A stretch of 64,000 nt of DNA from Melampsora larici-populina 98AG31 (GCF_000204055.1 NW_006768775.1:700563-764562), one strand, 5' to 3'; shown: positions 10,349 through 22,100, numbered from the stretch's first letter. A program made the numbers and translations. The notes: generated by a model not told the origin, from the sequence alone.

Positions 10349-12196
10349 GTGCATGTGTCTCCACTGTGTTATCGAAATGAATCAGACAAGTGTTGGCCAA
10401 GTATTCTGACAGTAATTCGCCCACCTTGCCCTTTGAGTAGCCCGATGTTCGGCAGTAGACGGATGCGCGAAGCGGGACCTAGGATTTTGTTCAACGAATC
10501 GATTGAGAGATCGGGTGTCGTGAGATTACTTCCTTACCAGAACTCTGGGAGTCGTTATGACCCTCGTTGGCCAAAGGAGTCAGCTGTGTGTGATCTTGAC
10601 CTGGAGAAATGGAAACGACTCGTAGACTTATATGAGATAGGTGATGACTCAGGAGAGGTCTTGGAGGGATGTCGCAATGGTTTCCATCAGGGTATCCCTG
10701 ATCACAATTTAGGAAATAGAAGGTGGTATACACCACCGAACCATGAATCGGCAACGCAAGCAGCTGAAAAGATTGAGAACACATTAGCAAAGGAAAGAAG
10801 AGCAAATCAGATATTTGGCCCGTTCACTCACATGGAAGTCTTTGATAAGCTCGGATTCTTCAGGTCTAGCCCGATGGGCAGTGTAGTCAACGGAGACGGA
10901 TCGTTTAGGATAATTAACGACTTGTCTTTCCCGCAAAATGAAGGAGAAACTCCATCAGTCAATAGCTTTGTCGATAAAAAGGAATTCACAACTAGTTGGG
11001 ATGATTTTAAAGTGGTGGCGATTTTCTTTCGTACTCACTCAGGGAAGTATAAGGTCGCAATCTTTGATTGGGAAAAGGCCTGTCGGCATATTGCAATTCA
11101 CCCGTCGCAGTGGCGTTTCCTGTTGATTATGGACCTCAGGAGAAGGATGTGGCTCGACACAAGGATTCAGTTCGGCGGGGTAGCGGGTTGTGGAGTGTTT
11201 GGTAGGCCAGCGGATTTATGGCGGAAGATTATAATTAAACACTTTAATTTGGTAGCAGCGTTTAGGTGGGTAGATGATAACTTACTCATCAAGGAAGAAA
11301 GTAGCCAAACAACCATTCAGGACATTGTAGAGTTAAGTGCTGAAATGGGAGTATCGTCCAACACTGAGAAGGTCCACGAGTTCTCTGACAAACAACGGTA
11401 CATTGGATTTATCTGGAACGTAGCGGAAAGAACGGTTCGTTTACCGGAAGATAAGTTCATGGAGAGGAAACAGCAAGTAGACGAATTTTTAGTTCCACGA
11501 AGTTCATTCAACCTCAAGCAGGCAGAGAAACTGATAGGCAGATTGGTACACACTACTCACATTGTACCCAATATGCGTTGTTATATGCCGAGTTTGCATC
11601 GCTGGGAAGCAGAATGGAAAGTGCCGTTGGCGAGACAAACGGTTCCAGGTGATGTGAGGGAAGACCTACTAGAATGGCAAACGGCATTGCGAACCTTTCA
11701 ACCGCGGCGAATAATCCCGGATTCGGTTCCTATCGATGTTGAGTGGGTAGGTGATGCGTCTTTGTCGGGGATCGGTATCCTTATAGGTTCAAAATGGGCC
11801 AAGTTTCGGCTAGTAAAAGGTTGGAACTCAATAACAACGCATCGTGGGAAACGTAACATTGCTTGGGCTGAGACCGTGGCAATACGTTTGGGTTTACTGG
11901 TGTTGAATGAGCTGAGAGACGTGAGGGGGAAGTCCTTCATCGTGCTTACCGACAACACCACGTCGCAAGCAGCCGTAGATAAACATAAATCCGGTGATCA
12001 GGCTGTGAATGAGGAATGGAAGCAGGTGCAGAAGCTGTTAGTGGAACTCCAGTGCGACATCGTAGCAGAGAGAGTAGCGACGGGAGATAACCTAGCTGAT
12101 TTGTTGTCCAGAGGTTTAGACAACCGTGCTGTTGAAGACCGTGTAGTGATTGTTGTACCAGATGACCTCCGCTTAGTGGTGAAACAGTGCTTGTAA
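10349..12196 (+). CDS. Reverse transcriptase-RNase H of YR (DIRS/Ngaro-type) retroelement
   Basis: A single uninterrupted frame of 615 codons. RT motifs are visible in order: SPMGSVVNGDGSFRIINDLS (motif 1/2 region), AIFDWEKACRHIAIHP (motif A with catalytic Asp), FGGVAGCGVFGRPADLW (motif B) and RWVDDNLLI (motif C, the DD pair). RNase H follows with the expected acidic residues: VGDASLSGIG, IAWAETVAI, VLTDNTTSQAAV and GDNLADLLSRG. There is no integrase and no aspartic protease. Together with the downstream tyrosine recombinase gene this places the element in the YR-retrotransposons (DIRS order) rather than the LTR or LINE groups. No methyltransferase domain, typical of DIRS proper, was seen, so a Ngaro-like or separate fungal lineage is possible. 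The true start may be any of the early Met codons. The intact frame suggests a fairly recent insertion. Confidence 0.85.
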   Translation: MHVSPLCYRNESDKCWPSILTVIRPPCPLSSPMFGSRRMREAGPRILFNESIERSGVVRLLPYQNSGSRYDPRWPKESAVCDLDLEKWKRLVDLYEIGDDSGEVLEGCRNGFHQGIPDHNLGNRRWYTPPNHESATQAAEKIENTLAKERRANQIFGPFTHMEVFDKLGFFRSSPMGSVVNGDGSFRIINDLSFPQNEGETPSVNSFVDKKEFTTSWDDFKVVAIFFRTHSGKYKVAIFDWEKACRHIAIHPSQWRFLLIMDLRRRMWLDTRIQFGGVAGCGVFGRPADLWRKIIIKHFNLVAAFRWVDDNLLIKEESSQTTIQDIVELSAEMGVSSNTEKVHEFSDKQRYIGFIWNVAERTVRLPEDKFMERKQQVDEFLVPRSSFNLKQAEKLIGRLVHTTHIVPNMRCYMPSLHRWEAEWKVPLARQTVPGDVREDLLEWQTALRTFQPRRIIPDSVPIDVEWVGDASLSGIGILIGSKWAKFRLVKGWNSITTHRGKRNIAWAETVAIRLGLLVLNELRDVRGKSFIVLTDNTTSQAAVDKHKSGDQAVNEEWKQVQKLLVELQCDIVAERVATGDNLADLLSRGLDNRAVEDRVVIVVPDDLRLVVKQCL

Positions 12197-12235
12197 TAAA
12201 ATTCTTCTGCCTTCTTCCTGAGTTGCCATGGTGCT

Positions 12236-13234
12236 TGTGAGGGTTGGGTGCTCTTTGTAGGAGTACTCAGTGCTCACTAAAGGGTAGAATGGTAGATTTA
12301 TTAAATTTAACTTCTTTATTTCAAATATGTAGTAGTTACAAATTGAAGTAAAGAAGGAAATTTAAAAAGAAGAAAAGGAACTGACAGTCTGTTTGGACTA
12401 ATCCAGACAGACTTCAGTTAATTGACTCCTAAAAAGGAGATTCAGTAATTATAATATGATGTTTATTATAATATATGAAGGTTGGATCCTGGACCTTCCT
12501 TTAATCTTTATAGTAACAGATCAAAGAGTGAGTTAGTTCACCAATCTGGTTGTTCTTAAAGTCACCAACTTGGGGTTATTCTTAAGGTCACCAGCCTGAA
12601 GTTCTTCTTAAGGTCACTAGCCTGGAGTTGTTGGAGGTCACTAGCCTTGATTGGGTTTCTACTTAGGGGAAGTAGAGGATCCAGAGGGAAATGGAGAATT
12701 GTATTACCTAATTTTAATCAGGAATCTGATTAAAGTTGATGAAGCTTATCACTAGTCTTATTTGTATAAGACTCTTGATATTTTACTTCAGTGAACTTTA
12801 ATTGTTCTTTAAAAGTAGTGGGTAATAATTGCTTGGGGTTTTCTCTGAAGGCTGAAAGAGGAGGGGTTTATATACTCTCCTCTCCAAACCTAACTGTAGT
12901 GACATTTGTTATTATCACTACATTGGTTCAGGGTTAGTTATTGACATGTAGTCATGATTGTTACTAGTAATGCTTAATTACATATACTTCTTGTGTGTAG
13001 TATGTAATATAAGCATTTAACTCTTGACACTGAGTTATGAGGTGTAAATGGTGTTTTGTTACATATTACATGTTGTTTTACAGGTTCATGTATATGTAAT
13101 AAAGGTTTTGATACATTGTATTACATGTTACATACAGTCTATGCTCAGTATGTAACATGTAGTTAATCTTATACATATGTTTTTTACTGTTACAGGTTAG
13201 TTTTGGGTACATGTATATGTACTCAGGGCTGACA
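12236..13234. mobile_element. Solo LTR inserted in the YR retroelement
   Basis: 999-bp sequence starting TGTGAGGG and ending GGGCTGACA (TG..CA), flanked by the 5-bp direct duplication GTGCT (12231-12235 and 13235-13239). It is AT-rich and non-coding, with TATATA near 12869. It carries strong hairpins: an imperfect one at 12380-12417 built on AGTCTGTTTGGA/TCCAGACAGACT, plus CTCCTAAAAAGGAG and GAAGGT..ACCTTC. Removing it leaves a normal spacer of about 150 bp between the RT and recombinase genes. The LTR family is not recognised. Confidence 0.85.
12545..12650 (+). repeat. Short degenerate tandem repeat inside the solo LTR
   Basis: About four imperfect copies of a 30-bp unit based on AAGGTCACYAGCCTGRAGTT. 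It forms part of the LTR. Confidence 0.7.
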
Positions 13235-13353
13235 GTGCTAGGTTAGCTCTTGATCAGAGTTTGTAATTGTTTCTGATGTGAGACCGAGAGAACGTTTAAG
13301 TCTCAGACACTATCGTTCGTTCGCAAGTTAGCTTCTTTATCTGTCCCACAATC

Positions 13354-14388
13354 ATGGAGTTCTTTAAAGGCCTAGACGGAATCAACTCGGTCTCGAATGA
13401 CCCAGTAAAAACTTACATGATCAACGGCAGTTGGTCGGAGGCAACGATTAAGCATTATAATGCCGGCGTGTCGAAGTTGATCGCCTTCGCTAGAGACAAG
13501 AATATTTCTCGATCCCGCCTGTTACCAGTCGAAAAGGAAGTCTTGTATGCGTTTGTTGTGTGGGCGGGACCAAAGCTGTCGGCGGAACCGATCGATCCAA
13601 TGTCCCATCCGATCAAGTCTAGTACAATTCGAACCTACCTTTCAGGAATCAAAGCATGGCACTTATTCCACGACTTTGATTATCCTCATTCTGCAACTGA
13701 TCGGATCAAAGCAATTCTGAAAGCGGCTCAGCGACTGGAACTTCGTGAACAACCAAAAGAGAAAAAGAACCCCGTGATGGTTAAACATTTATTTGGTCTC
13801 TTAGAGTGTTTGTCAGATGGATCTTTAGAAAATCAAGTGGCGTACACTGCGGCCCTGGTGGCATTCTGGGGCATGGCCCGTCTAGGAGAATTGCTGAAGC
13901 CGGCTAATTGCAAGAATCAAGTTAGAGTGAAAGACCTAGTGTGGAGTGAAAAGGAGGACTTCTTACGTATCAAAATTAAAGAAGCAAAGACAGCAGCCAT
14001 TGGAGAGGTTCAGGAAATCCACTGCCAGAACCAGTACTCCCTCCTCGACCCGGTCAGTGCAGTCAAGCGGTTGGTCCGAGACACAAAAGGGACGGACGAC
14101 GATCCTTTATTCTCGTACCCGCATGGTGATAAACGGATAACCTTGACGAAGGCAAGGTGTCAAAAGATCTTCGACAATGTGTGGACAAGTAGGATGAAAA
14201 CAAAGTTAACGGGGCATTCGTTCAGGGTTGGTGGAGCGTCGTTGAGGTGGAACTTGAACTGCCCTTTGGAGAAGATAGTAGCTGTCGGGAGGTGGAAATC
14301 GAAGGCCTACAAACTCTACATTAGAGAGTATAGTGAGGCAGAGTTATTGAATACTGTACGGTTACTTGAGGAACTTAGATTGTCATAA
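13354..14388 (+). CDS. Tyrosine recombinase of the YR retroelement
   Basis: 344 codons from ATG to TAA, uninterrupted. The catalytic set of the tyrosine recombinase/phage integrase family is visible: the first Arg in FWGMARLGELLKP (the box I arrangement), HSFRVGGAS (H-x-x-R), the Trp of VGRWKSKAY in the place of the second His, and the nucleophilic Tyr in YKLYIREY. The N-terminal part (YMINGSWSEATIKHYNAGV, then LPVEKEVLYAFVVWAG) matches the SAM-like core-binding domain. The enzyme would integrate the cDNA circle of the retroelement, replacing the DDE integrase used by LTR elements. It lies downstream of the RT on the same strand, as in DIRS-order elements. Confidence 0.85.
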   Translation: MEFFKGLDGINSVSNDPVKTYMINGSWSEATIKHYNAGVSKLIAFARDKNISRSRLLPVEKEVLYAFVVWAGPKLSAEPIDPMSHPIKSSTIRTYLSGIKAWHLFHDFDYPHSATDRIKAILKAAQRLELREQPKEKKNPVMVKHLFGLLECLSDGSLENQVAYTAALVAFWGMARLGELLKPANCKNQVRVKDLVWSEKEDFLRIKIKEAKTAAIGEVQEIHCQNQYSLLDPVSAVKRLVRDTKGTDDDPLFSYPHGDKRITLTKARCQKIFDNVWTSRMKTKLTGHSFRVGGASLRWNLNCPLEKIVAVGRWKSKAYKLYIREYSEAELLNTVRLLEELRLS

Positions 14389-15047
14389 TTCAATATGAAC
14401 TTTATCTTATGGATTGACATAAATGAAAGTGGGCGGCGATGTATTCCAGCCACCTAGGACCCGTTTATGCTGTTAGGAGCAATTCACTTGGAAGTTTGGG
14501 GGGTTTGACCTTGACCCAGATCACCGTGGATGGGAGTTCGCAGGCTCAGGACTACGACCTGAGTCAAGGGGAAGCGCTCTCCCATCCCAAGTTCTCGGTG
14601 GTCCTACCTCCCTCTGCCCTCGCAGGCCGGGGGCCCCCCCCCCCAAGAAACCCAGAGTTTTCACGGAACGGATACTTTGAGTTTGAATAGGACAAACTAA
14701 AAGAACTTGTATTCTATACTTCACAATCTCCTGAATACATATCATGTGAAATGAAAACTACGCGTAACTGGACCCCAATTGAAAAGCTCATCTCCTCTGA
14801 GACACCGTCCAGAAGAGAGTGGACCAAGACTCCCACAATTTGGGACTTAAGCATATACATAGGCTGTATTATGCTTATAGTGTGATACCTTGGGTACTTA
14901 AGTACCTGAGTAGCCTTAGTTAAGGTTTTAAGTGTTTGCTTACGTGGACAAGGCTGCCACAAAGTCGGATTGATGGATTTCATGAAGAGAAGGATGGAGA
15001 TTGAGATGATGGGTATCACTACAATATAATAAGATACAATTGGACCT
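14389..15047. other. 3' non-coding end of YR retroelement and tail of the host transposon
   Basis: Contains a strong hairpin at about 14526-14592 (GGATGGGAG paired with CTCCCATCC, enclosing CTCAGGACTACGACCTGAG) followed by a G5C12-type homopolymer near 14632-14643. These look like the structured end of the YR retroelement. From about 14700 the base composition falls to that of the Tc1-like host. The exact boundary, and the inverted or split direct repeats expected of a YR element, were not found by eye. Confidence 0.4.
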
Positions 15048-17341
15048 TTATGTTGTAAGCACATCAATGGACAATGCTATGTTTCTTGGGATCAACCAAT
15101 GTGACTTATACTTCTTGACCAACTGAGCCGTTTGAAGACTTGAATATCCTTGCCTAAAAGAAGGAAAAGAATTGTAAATAATGATCATCAGAAGGAAAGA
15201 CAAACAAGGAAAGGGATACTGACTTGTAAGTAGAATGAGTACAATCAATCTTGCAAAAGTACTTGCGGATTGTTGAGATCGGGCATATTTTTCTCACTTT
15301 CTCAAACAAAGCTTTTGGTTGAGCAAATGTTTTTGTGCTTTTACTGTGTTGCCGATAATCTGAAGAGGATAGAAGTGTCAACTGAGCATTTATAATCTGT
15401 GAAGATAAGGGAGAGAAAGGGATCTACGGTGTTTAATGAAAGCCCAGTAAATTTTGATTGGGTTCAGTTTGTAGTGGAACTTTGGAAGAAACAAGCAGAT
15501 ATGACCTGCTTCTTCAACCACCATTTGAAGAAGTGGCTTTTCATTGCGGAAGTCCGATTGTAGGCTAAGAGCCTTGTGATCACAGCATATAAAGTTGCCA
15601 GCTGAAGCCAAAGTGTCCGTATGCTCCTGAGATAGAGCTTCTTGTGTTTCACAGTCCTGGTTCAGGGAAGATTGAGTTGGATCCATGAAGAAGCCATTTG
15701 CTTGAGCCTCTTTAACCTGCTGTACTGCTCTTTGCTTTGCATCTTGAGCTAAACCAGACTTTTCACAATCGTTACAATGGCCAGTAAAACTCTTGCCTTG
15801 AATTTGAGCCTGAGTCTTGTAATAATCCCATAACTTCCGTTCTTCTAAGACCTTACAAATGCCTTTTGCTTTTCCAGCTAAGGAAGCATCGTGATAGTCT
15901 GGCGGGAAGACCATTGCTTGTGCTTTACCCCACAGGTTGGCTGGTATGTTGGGATCATCCAATGGTATGATCGTGTTGCAAAGCTTTGCTTGCTTACCAC
16001 CAGACCCAATATTCATGTTTTGAACATGGAGAGCATTAGGTCCATAGGCTTCATGCACTGATGAACAATCAAACACAAATACACCCTGGGCATCTGGATG
16101 TAGAAGATTGAAGATCGGAATGGTGGATTCTTTCACTTGTGTTATAAGTTGCTCCATATCTCAAACTGTTTGAGCTCGTCTTTTTTTAGGGTGACAACAC
16201 TATCCGACCGGTAGTTTCCAATATAAAGTCTGAAATGTGAATCAATTGCCCATCACTTTTTGATCGAAGCTCAGAAGTGTGAGGTAAAAGCCAAGAGACA
16301 GCTGATTGTTTGTTTGCGTGAATGGTGGATTTGTCATGATAAACAAATACCGTCTGCTTCTCGTGACGTAACAAAACTGCTTCAGGTACAATAGTGTTCT
16401 CAAGCTCATCATCACAGTATGTCACCGATCGGGATTGTAGTTGCGCTACCTCCTCAATGATTTTTTTCCAATATTCAATGACATCTGGTCAATTGTGTCC
16501 ATTGTAGTAGATTGACTTGCGATACTGATGAGGTCGGAATACCAGTTTGTACATCCATTGGTACGCAGTAACTAGCAATATATTTCTATCAGGAACAAAT
16601 CAAGGTAACACACTGTTTGCGTGTTCATGGAAAGTCCTTGGAGTGACCTAAATAGAAGAAAAGATGTAGATGAGAAACGATGTAAACAATTAAAGGTTGA
16701 AATTCAATGAAAAATTCACGTCTCCAGGCTTCTGTGTGGAAGACCACTGAAACAACTCCTCACAAATACTCTTGTTATCCAAAAGAGAAGGGTGTGCTTG
16801 ATATTTGGAAAAACCAGCTTTAGGAAGTGAGAGTTCTTCGACTCTGACAAGGTGAGTGGCTTGAAATTGAATCTTCCTGGCTTGACTGATTCCGTTGATG
16901 GACTTGTTGACTTGCTTGGTCTCTGGTAAGCGTTGACATGAATATTGTGCGGTCAAAATTGATGCAGTGATAGGTGGTGACTTTGCTTTTTTGATTGAAA
17001 ATTCCTTCCGGCGTGAATTGAACTCGCGCAACTCGTCTAACTCAAAGTTTGGAATTACAAATTGAGGGTTGGCTTTATGTTTGCGTTGATAAACAGCTTT
17101 AGCTTGACATAAAGCAGATTCTAGCTCTTCCCACTGATTGTTGATCTTTTGAAGTTTATCAGCAGGTCCTTTGGCAATTTTTCAGGTTTCTGAGTACTGC
17201 TGAACTTTCAAATCAATCATTTCATTGTATGTGATGTCTTCCACATCATCAACATCATCATCTTTTTCACAATCACTTTCTACATCTTCATCATCATGTG
17301 AACTAGAACTTGATAAGTTATTTTCAATTGGAACTGATTTA
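15048..17341 (-). pseudogene. IS630/Tc1-like DDE transposase, central and C-terminal part
   Basis: Read on minus from 17341. An acidic linker (DDEDVESDCEKDDDVDD) is followed by a helical region, an in-frame TGA at 17182-17184, and ELDELREFNSRRKEFSIKKA. Then comes TVFVYHDKSTIHANKQ (16186-16425; first catalytic Asp, HDES/HDKS motif), IPIFNLLHPDAQGVFVFDCS (second Asp), PGGKQ-like GSGGKQAKLCNT, and GHICLFLPKFHYKLNPIKIYW (the LNPIExxW-type segment that carries the third acidic residue; here it reads LNPIKIYW, so the catalytic Glu appears replaced by Lys). C-terminal pieces continue near 15310 and 15110 (TIRKYF, LVKKYKSH) after short introns. The layout matches a common basidiomycete transposase. 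Stops, frame changes and the altered acidic residue show it is dead. Confidence 0.65.
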
Positions 17342-18196
17342 GCCCCGTTTGGTATAGCTTTCAGCTTTTACAAATACATTAGAAATGAATAGATTATGCA
17401 GTGTATAATCCATTATTTTATGAAGCCAATTTTCAGATCTGAAATTCCATTTTCAAAGCAAAAAACAATTGATGGCGTTTGGTCTTGTCTGGTATTTCAT
17501 CAAACAAGACCACATATCAATCAAAATATGTCATTTCTTGATCGGTTGATTTGGTTTTGGACATTTAAGAGATCAACTGAACTTGGCTATTGATTCATTG
17601 ATGACTCAATAGAATCATCACATTGATGGTTCAATGGAGATGATCAATAGCAAAATCACTTGGTCCAAGTCTGGACCCCTCATTCTATATGCTCACCAAG
17701 AAACAAGTGATATTGATTCTATCATCACCAGTAATTGAATGAAAGACAAAAGGCAAATTGATAATTATGAAGATCAAAAATGAAAGTTGAACTTGTAAGG
17801 ATCACAGTTGTTAGCAAAGATCAAAGTCAAGTTACAACAATTGAAGTACAAATCAGAGTAGAGTTGATAGTCTGAACGTTTGAAGTTGCTTGTGTGATGG
17901 AGAAAGATTTGTTTGTAGTTGGCGAGATTTTGATTGGAACTGGTCTTGAGTCTTGATGTGACAGAGCCCCTAGTTTTGAGGCTTCCTCCAGGTAATAATG
18001 GATTATTGAAACTTGAAAGATGGTCTAGAGCAGCTTTCAAAATGATCAAAAATAATGGATTATCGACTATAAAATGGCTTTCAAAATGAGGGGCAAAAGC
18101 GATAACAAACGACTTTTGTTGAAAAAATGTAAAATGGATTATTTTCAAAAAATAATACATTTCTCCCCATTTTTGTAAGCTATACCAAATGGGACC
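17342..18196. mobile_element. MITE with CCCRTTTGGTATAGCTT terminal inverted repeats
   Basis: 855-bp non-coding element inside the transposase gene. The left end reads GCCCCGTTTGGTATAGCTTT and the right end, inverted, GGTCCCATTTGGTATAGCTT. The flanking triplets TTA (17339-17341) and TCA (18197-18199) fit a 3-bp TNA-type duplication with one change, as in PIF/Harbinger. A further end of the same type lies at about 37801-37817. Internal sequence has short mirror-like AT-rich segments and no gene. Confidence 0.65.
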
Positions 18197-18199
18197 TCA

Positions 18200-18269
18200 G
18201 TGAAATAGCTAGAAATAGAGGGTCCGTTTCCAAGTGCTTTCTTCATCTTCTTTTTGTGGTATGACCTGG
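18200..18269 (-). pseudogene. IS630/Tc1-like transposase, 70-bp internal piece
   Basis: Small stretch trapped between the MITE and the Copia 3' LTR. On minus it encodes HKKKMKKALGNGPSISSYFTE, a basic segment that fits between the N-terminal piece (36565-37021) and the acidic linker that begins at 17341. It supports the view that the MITE and the Copia element hit the same gene. Confidence 0.5.
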
Positions 18270-19120
18270 TAAAAAGTTTTGACGTCCTTGTTTTCGAGAC
18301 TCCAGTAATGAACTGGAGAAGACTGTCAGAAGTGAAACCTATAGTAAAAAGCAAAATCCTGAGGGCACAGGTTTCTGTCAGACTAAAGCTTCACTGCTAG
18401 TCTTTGACGAGAAACAAGAACAGACCTGCGAGCTCGAATAACGACGAGAACACGCGTAAGGATGATGAGTAAGATTGAAAAACACAAATATGATTATTGA
18501 TTCTTTTCGACACACCTGAGGGCACAGGTTTCTGTCAGACTAAAGCTTCACTGCTAGTCTTTGACGAGAAACAAGAACAGACCTAAACAAAACAATCATC
18601 AAAGAGAGATAGAGAGAAATAACATAAACAATCAGAAAGATAATCCAGAGTTTTAATCAAAAGTAAAAGATTTCTACCTGCGAGCTCGAATAACGACGAG
18701 AACACGCGTAAGGATGATGAGTAAGATTGAAAAACACAAATATGATTATCTTGTGTGAAAAGTTAGAAATAGATTGAAAGATTAGTTATAACAATTTGAC
18801 CGAGCACAAGTAAAATAAAAAGAAGATGAAAATTGACTCACTGATTCTTTTTGACGAGGAAAAGAATCAGAGCGAGAGGGAGAAACGAGACACAACAATA
18901 CATATAGCAATTCTAACAAATCCATTACCCCTTGATTGATGTCTAACCGATCTGCACCCCTTTGTACTACCAACAACTTGCTTTGAATTACGCACTAGCC
19001 TAACCGAACATTTAACGCTTCAACTGACCAACTCTATTTCCTTATTCGTAAAGATCTTTGACCACTACAATGAGATAGTATCTTAACACTTGGTCTGCTT
19101 GGCGATGGGTCTTGACATCA
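18270..19120 (-). repeat. Copia 3' LTR (851 bp)
   Basis: Matches the 5' LTR closely; differences seen by eye are few and several are CpG/TpG changes. It begins TGATGTCAAGACC and ends CAAAACTTTTTA in element orientation. It contains two copies of a module pair (CCTGAGGGCACAGG.. followed by CCTGCGAGCTCGAATAACG..) and a perfect 11-bp hairpin CTGATTCTTTT-TGACGAGG-AAAAGAATCAG at 18841-18870. Confidence 0.9.
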
Positions 19121-22100
19121 ATAAACCCAGACTCTTCCTAAGTGTTGAAAATTGTTCTTTTGGTAATTGTTTAGTTAATAAATCTGCCACCATAAGATGA
19201 GTTGGACAATGTTTGATCACCATATCCCCCTTTTTTACCACCTCACGTATCCAATGATAATGTATTTCAATATGCTTTGTTCTAGCGTGAAAAATTGACT
19301 TTGAAGTTAAATGAATAGCACCTAAATTGTCACTATGAAGAATTGTGGGATTGGGGTCCGTAAATCCAAACCTAGTCATCATATTTCTTAACCAGAGCAA
19401 TTCTTGACCGGCTTCAGTAATAGCACGGTACTCAGCTTCAGTAGACAAAAGTGCAACCGTTGGTTGAAGCCTACTTCTCCACGAAATGGGACCACCGGCG
19501 AGAACAAAAACATAACCAGTAGTTGATCAACGAGTGTTGACATCTCCGGCCCAGTCCGCGTCACAATGAGAAAGAGGACATTCAAAGCTTCGTTGGCCTT
19601 CCACAGGATTAGGAGCCGCACCAGAGTAAACAATACCAATATTGACAGTGTGACTGAGATATCTTAAAACATGCATCGCAGCCTCCCAGTGAAGTTTACC
19701 AGGACTTTCAAGATGCTGAGAAAGAACCCCGACAGAATGAGCCAGATCTGGACGTGTGCATTGAGATAAATACATCAGTGATCCAACAACACTTCTGTAG
19801 GGCAGCTTGGTTAATGCCAATTCTTGAGCTTCTTCATCAGTTGATTTTACAATCTTCACGTTTGGTGCCCAAGGTGTAATTGCAGGCTTTGCGTCGACCA
19901 TCCCAAAACGACTGAGAACAGTGAGAGCATACTGTTGTTGAGACATAGAATACGTGAATTCAGTTATTCGATCAATCTGAATACCCACAACCGGATGAGC
20001 AATTCCCAGATCTTCCATCTCCCATTTTGCAGAGATTTCGAGTTTGAAGGTACTGATATCATTTCCGGTGATAGCTAAGTCATCAACATGTACATAAACA
20101 GCAGTGAATAGGTTGTTTTTTGAGCGAATGTAAATGCAATGATCAATTTCACACTGTTCAAAACCAATTTCAATCAGGAATTCCTCAACATCATCTTGCC
20201 ATATCTTAGGGGACTGTTTGAAACCATACAGAGATTTCTTCATCCTCCAAACTTTACCAATCGAAGATTTGGTTCTATAACCTTCAGGTATTTCAACATA
20301 AAGCTCTTCGTCCAGATCACCATTTAGGAATGCAGTAACTGCGTCCATTTGATGCACCTCCCAACCCATGATAGCAGCAAAAGCAATTAAGATGCGGAGA
20401 GAAACAGGTTTTCCAGTAGGAGCAAACGTCTCGCCGTAGTCTTGACCAGGAATTTGAGTATTTCCCATAGCTACAAAACGTGCTTTATACTTTACACCCC
20501 CTGAACCGATTGCTTCTTTCTAAACACCCACATCCCACGAATCACATTTTTATTATAAGGACGGTCAACCAATACCCAAACATCTTTATCTTTAAGAGAT
20601 TTGAATTCCTTATCACACGCCGCTCTCCAGAGATCATTTTCGGAGGATTCCATAGCCCGCTTATATGACTTGGGATCAGGAATTGAATGAATATCTGAAA
20701 GATTTGCTTCTGGGGGAAAAGCAGCAAAGAATGAACCAGTTACAAAGTCGCATTCGAAAACAGCAATAGAGCACATTCCTTTGAGTGAGTTGTGTAGCTT
20801 CTTCGTGGCTCTGGTTGAACGTCGAGGTGCCGTAGAGTCAGAAATTTTATCAATCTGACTTGGTACCTGATCATCTAATTTATTTGACGATTCAACAGCA
20901 GGAACAGTCGCCTCCGGGACATCTTCAGAATCGCTGTCTTCATCAAAGAACTGGACCTTAACTGAATGACGATCTGAATTTGAGTTCATAGATGAGGAGA
21001 TAACAGGACCAGAACTGAAGGGAAAAACATCTTCATTGAACGTGGCATGATGAGTTGTATAAACTTTCTTTGCTGACAGATCATAAATTTGATAATTAAA
21101 ATTGTCTTGATGAAATCCAATCAACACTCCTTCAGAACTAACAGGCGAAAATTTTGAGTCCCTGAGTTCCTTTCGGATAAGACCAAAAGCTTGACAGCCA
21201 AACACACGAAGATGTTGTACGGATGGCTTACGAAAATACCACATCTCAAAAGGGGTTTTGCCACTTTCTAGTGATGCAGTAACACACCGATTTGTTAAGA
21301 ACACAGCAGCACTGCATGCGTAATACCAAAAACGGATAGGCAAAGATGAACCTAACATCATTGAACGGGCCCTGGTATTGACTATGCGCATACCACGTTC
21401 AGAGACGCCATTTTCTTCAGGAGAATGACCGGAAGTCAAATGCAAAGTGATTCCAAGTTCCTTAAGTTTCTGCCCGAGTAAGTTGTTTAAAAATTCACTA
21501 CCCCAATCAAGGGTAAATTGTTTGAGTGAACAACCGGTCTGCCTTTCGGCAACGGCAAGATAAGCCATAAAAACATCGTAAACTTCTTCTTTTGATTTTC
21601 CATTCAAAGGATAAATGTGTCGATAAGCGGAGTAATCATCACAAAACAAAACAAAGTAATTTTCATTGTTCAGACCAGAGGTTCTAATGATTCCGCTAAG
21701 ATCTACATGAACGTTTTCTAAGAAGTCACGAGCCCGGTGTCTAGTTTTATTGTAGGGTAATTTGGTATTTTTGGAAAGAGAACAAATGTCACAGTTTAAA
21801 TCTCCATCTGAATAAGCAAGTTCCTCCACACTTTCCATTTTTGCCATCAATTTGAGATACTTAGAGCTTACATGCCCTAGACGTCGGTGTTGAAGCAATG
21901 AGGAGATTTCAGTACTTGAAACTGAGAGTGATGATGAAGTACCTTGACTCACAGGTTGGAGTAGGATGAACATCAGGTTAATGAAACCATTAAATATAGC
22001 AAGATCGTTTAAAACTAGCAAAAAATTCTTGCTGTCGTGAAAAATTTCCCTAACACCTTGTTTCTTGAGCAAGCCACCGGCTACGAGGTTTCGTGAAAGC

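Noticed and set aside
18841..18880. Hammerhead-ribozyme-like core in LTR hairpins (GACGAGGAAAA / GATGAGGAAAG)
   Set aside because: The CUGANGA..GAAA core needs a stem II between the two boxes and further helices I and III; here the bases form the loop and arm of a simple hairpin, and the sense strand of the element is the opposite one.
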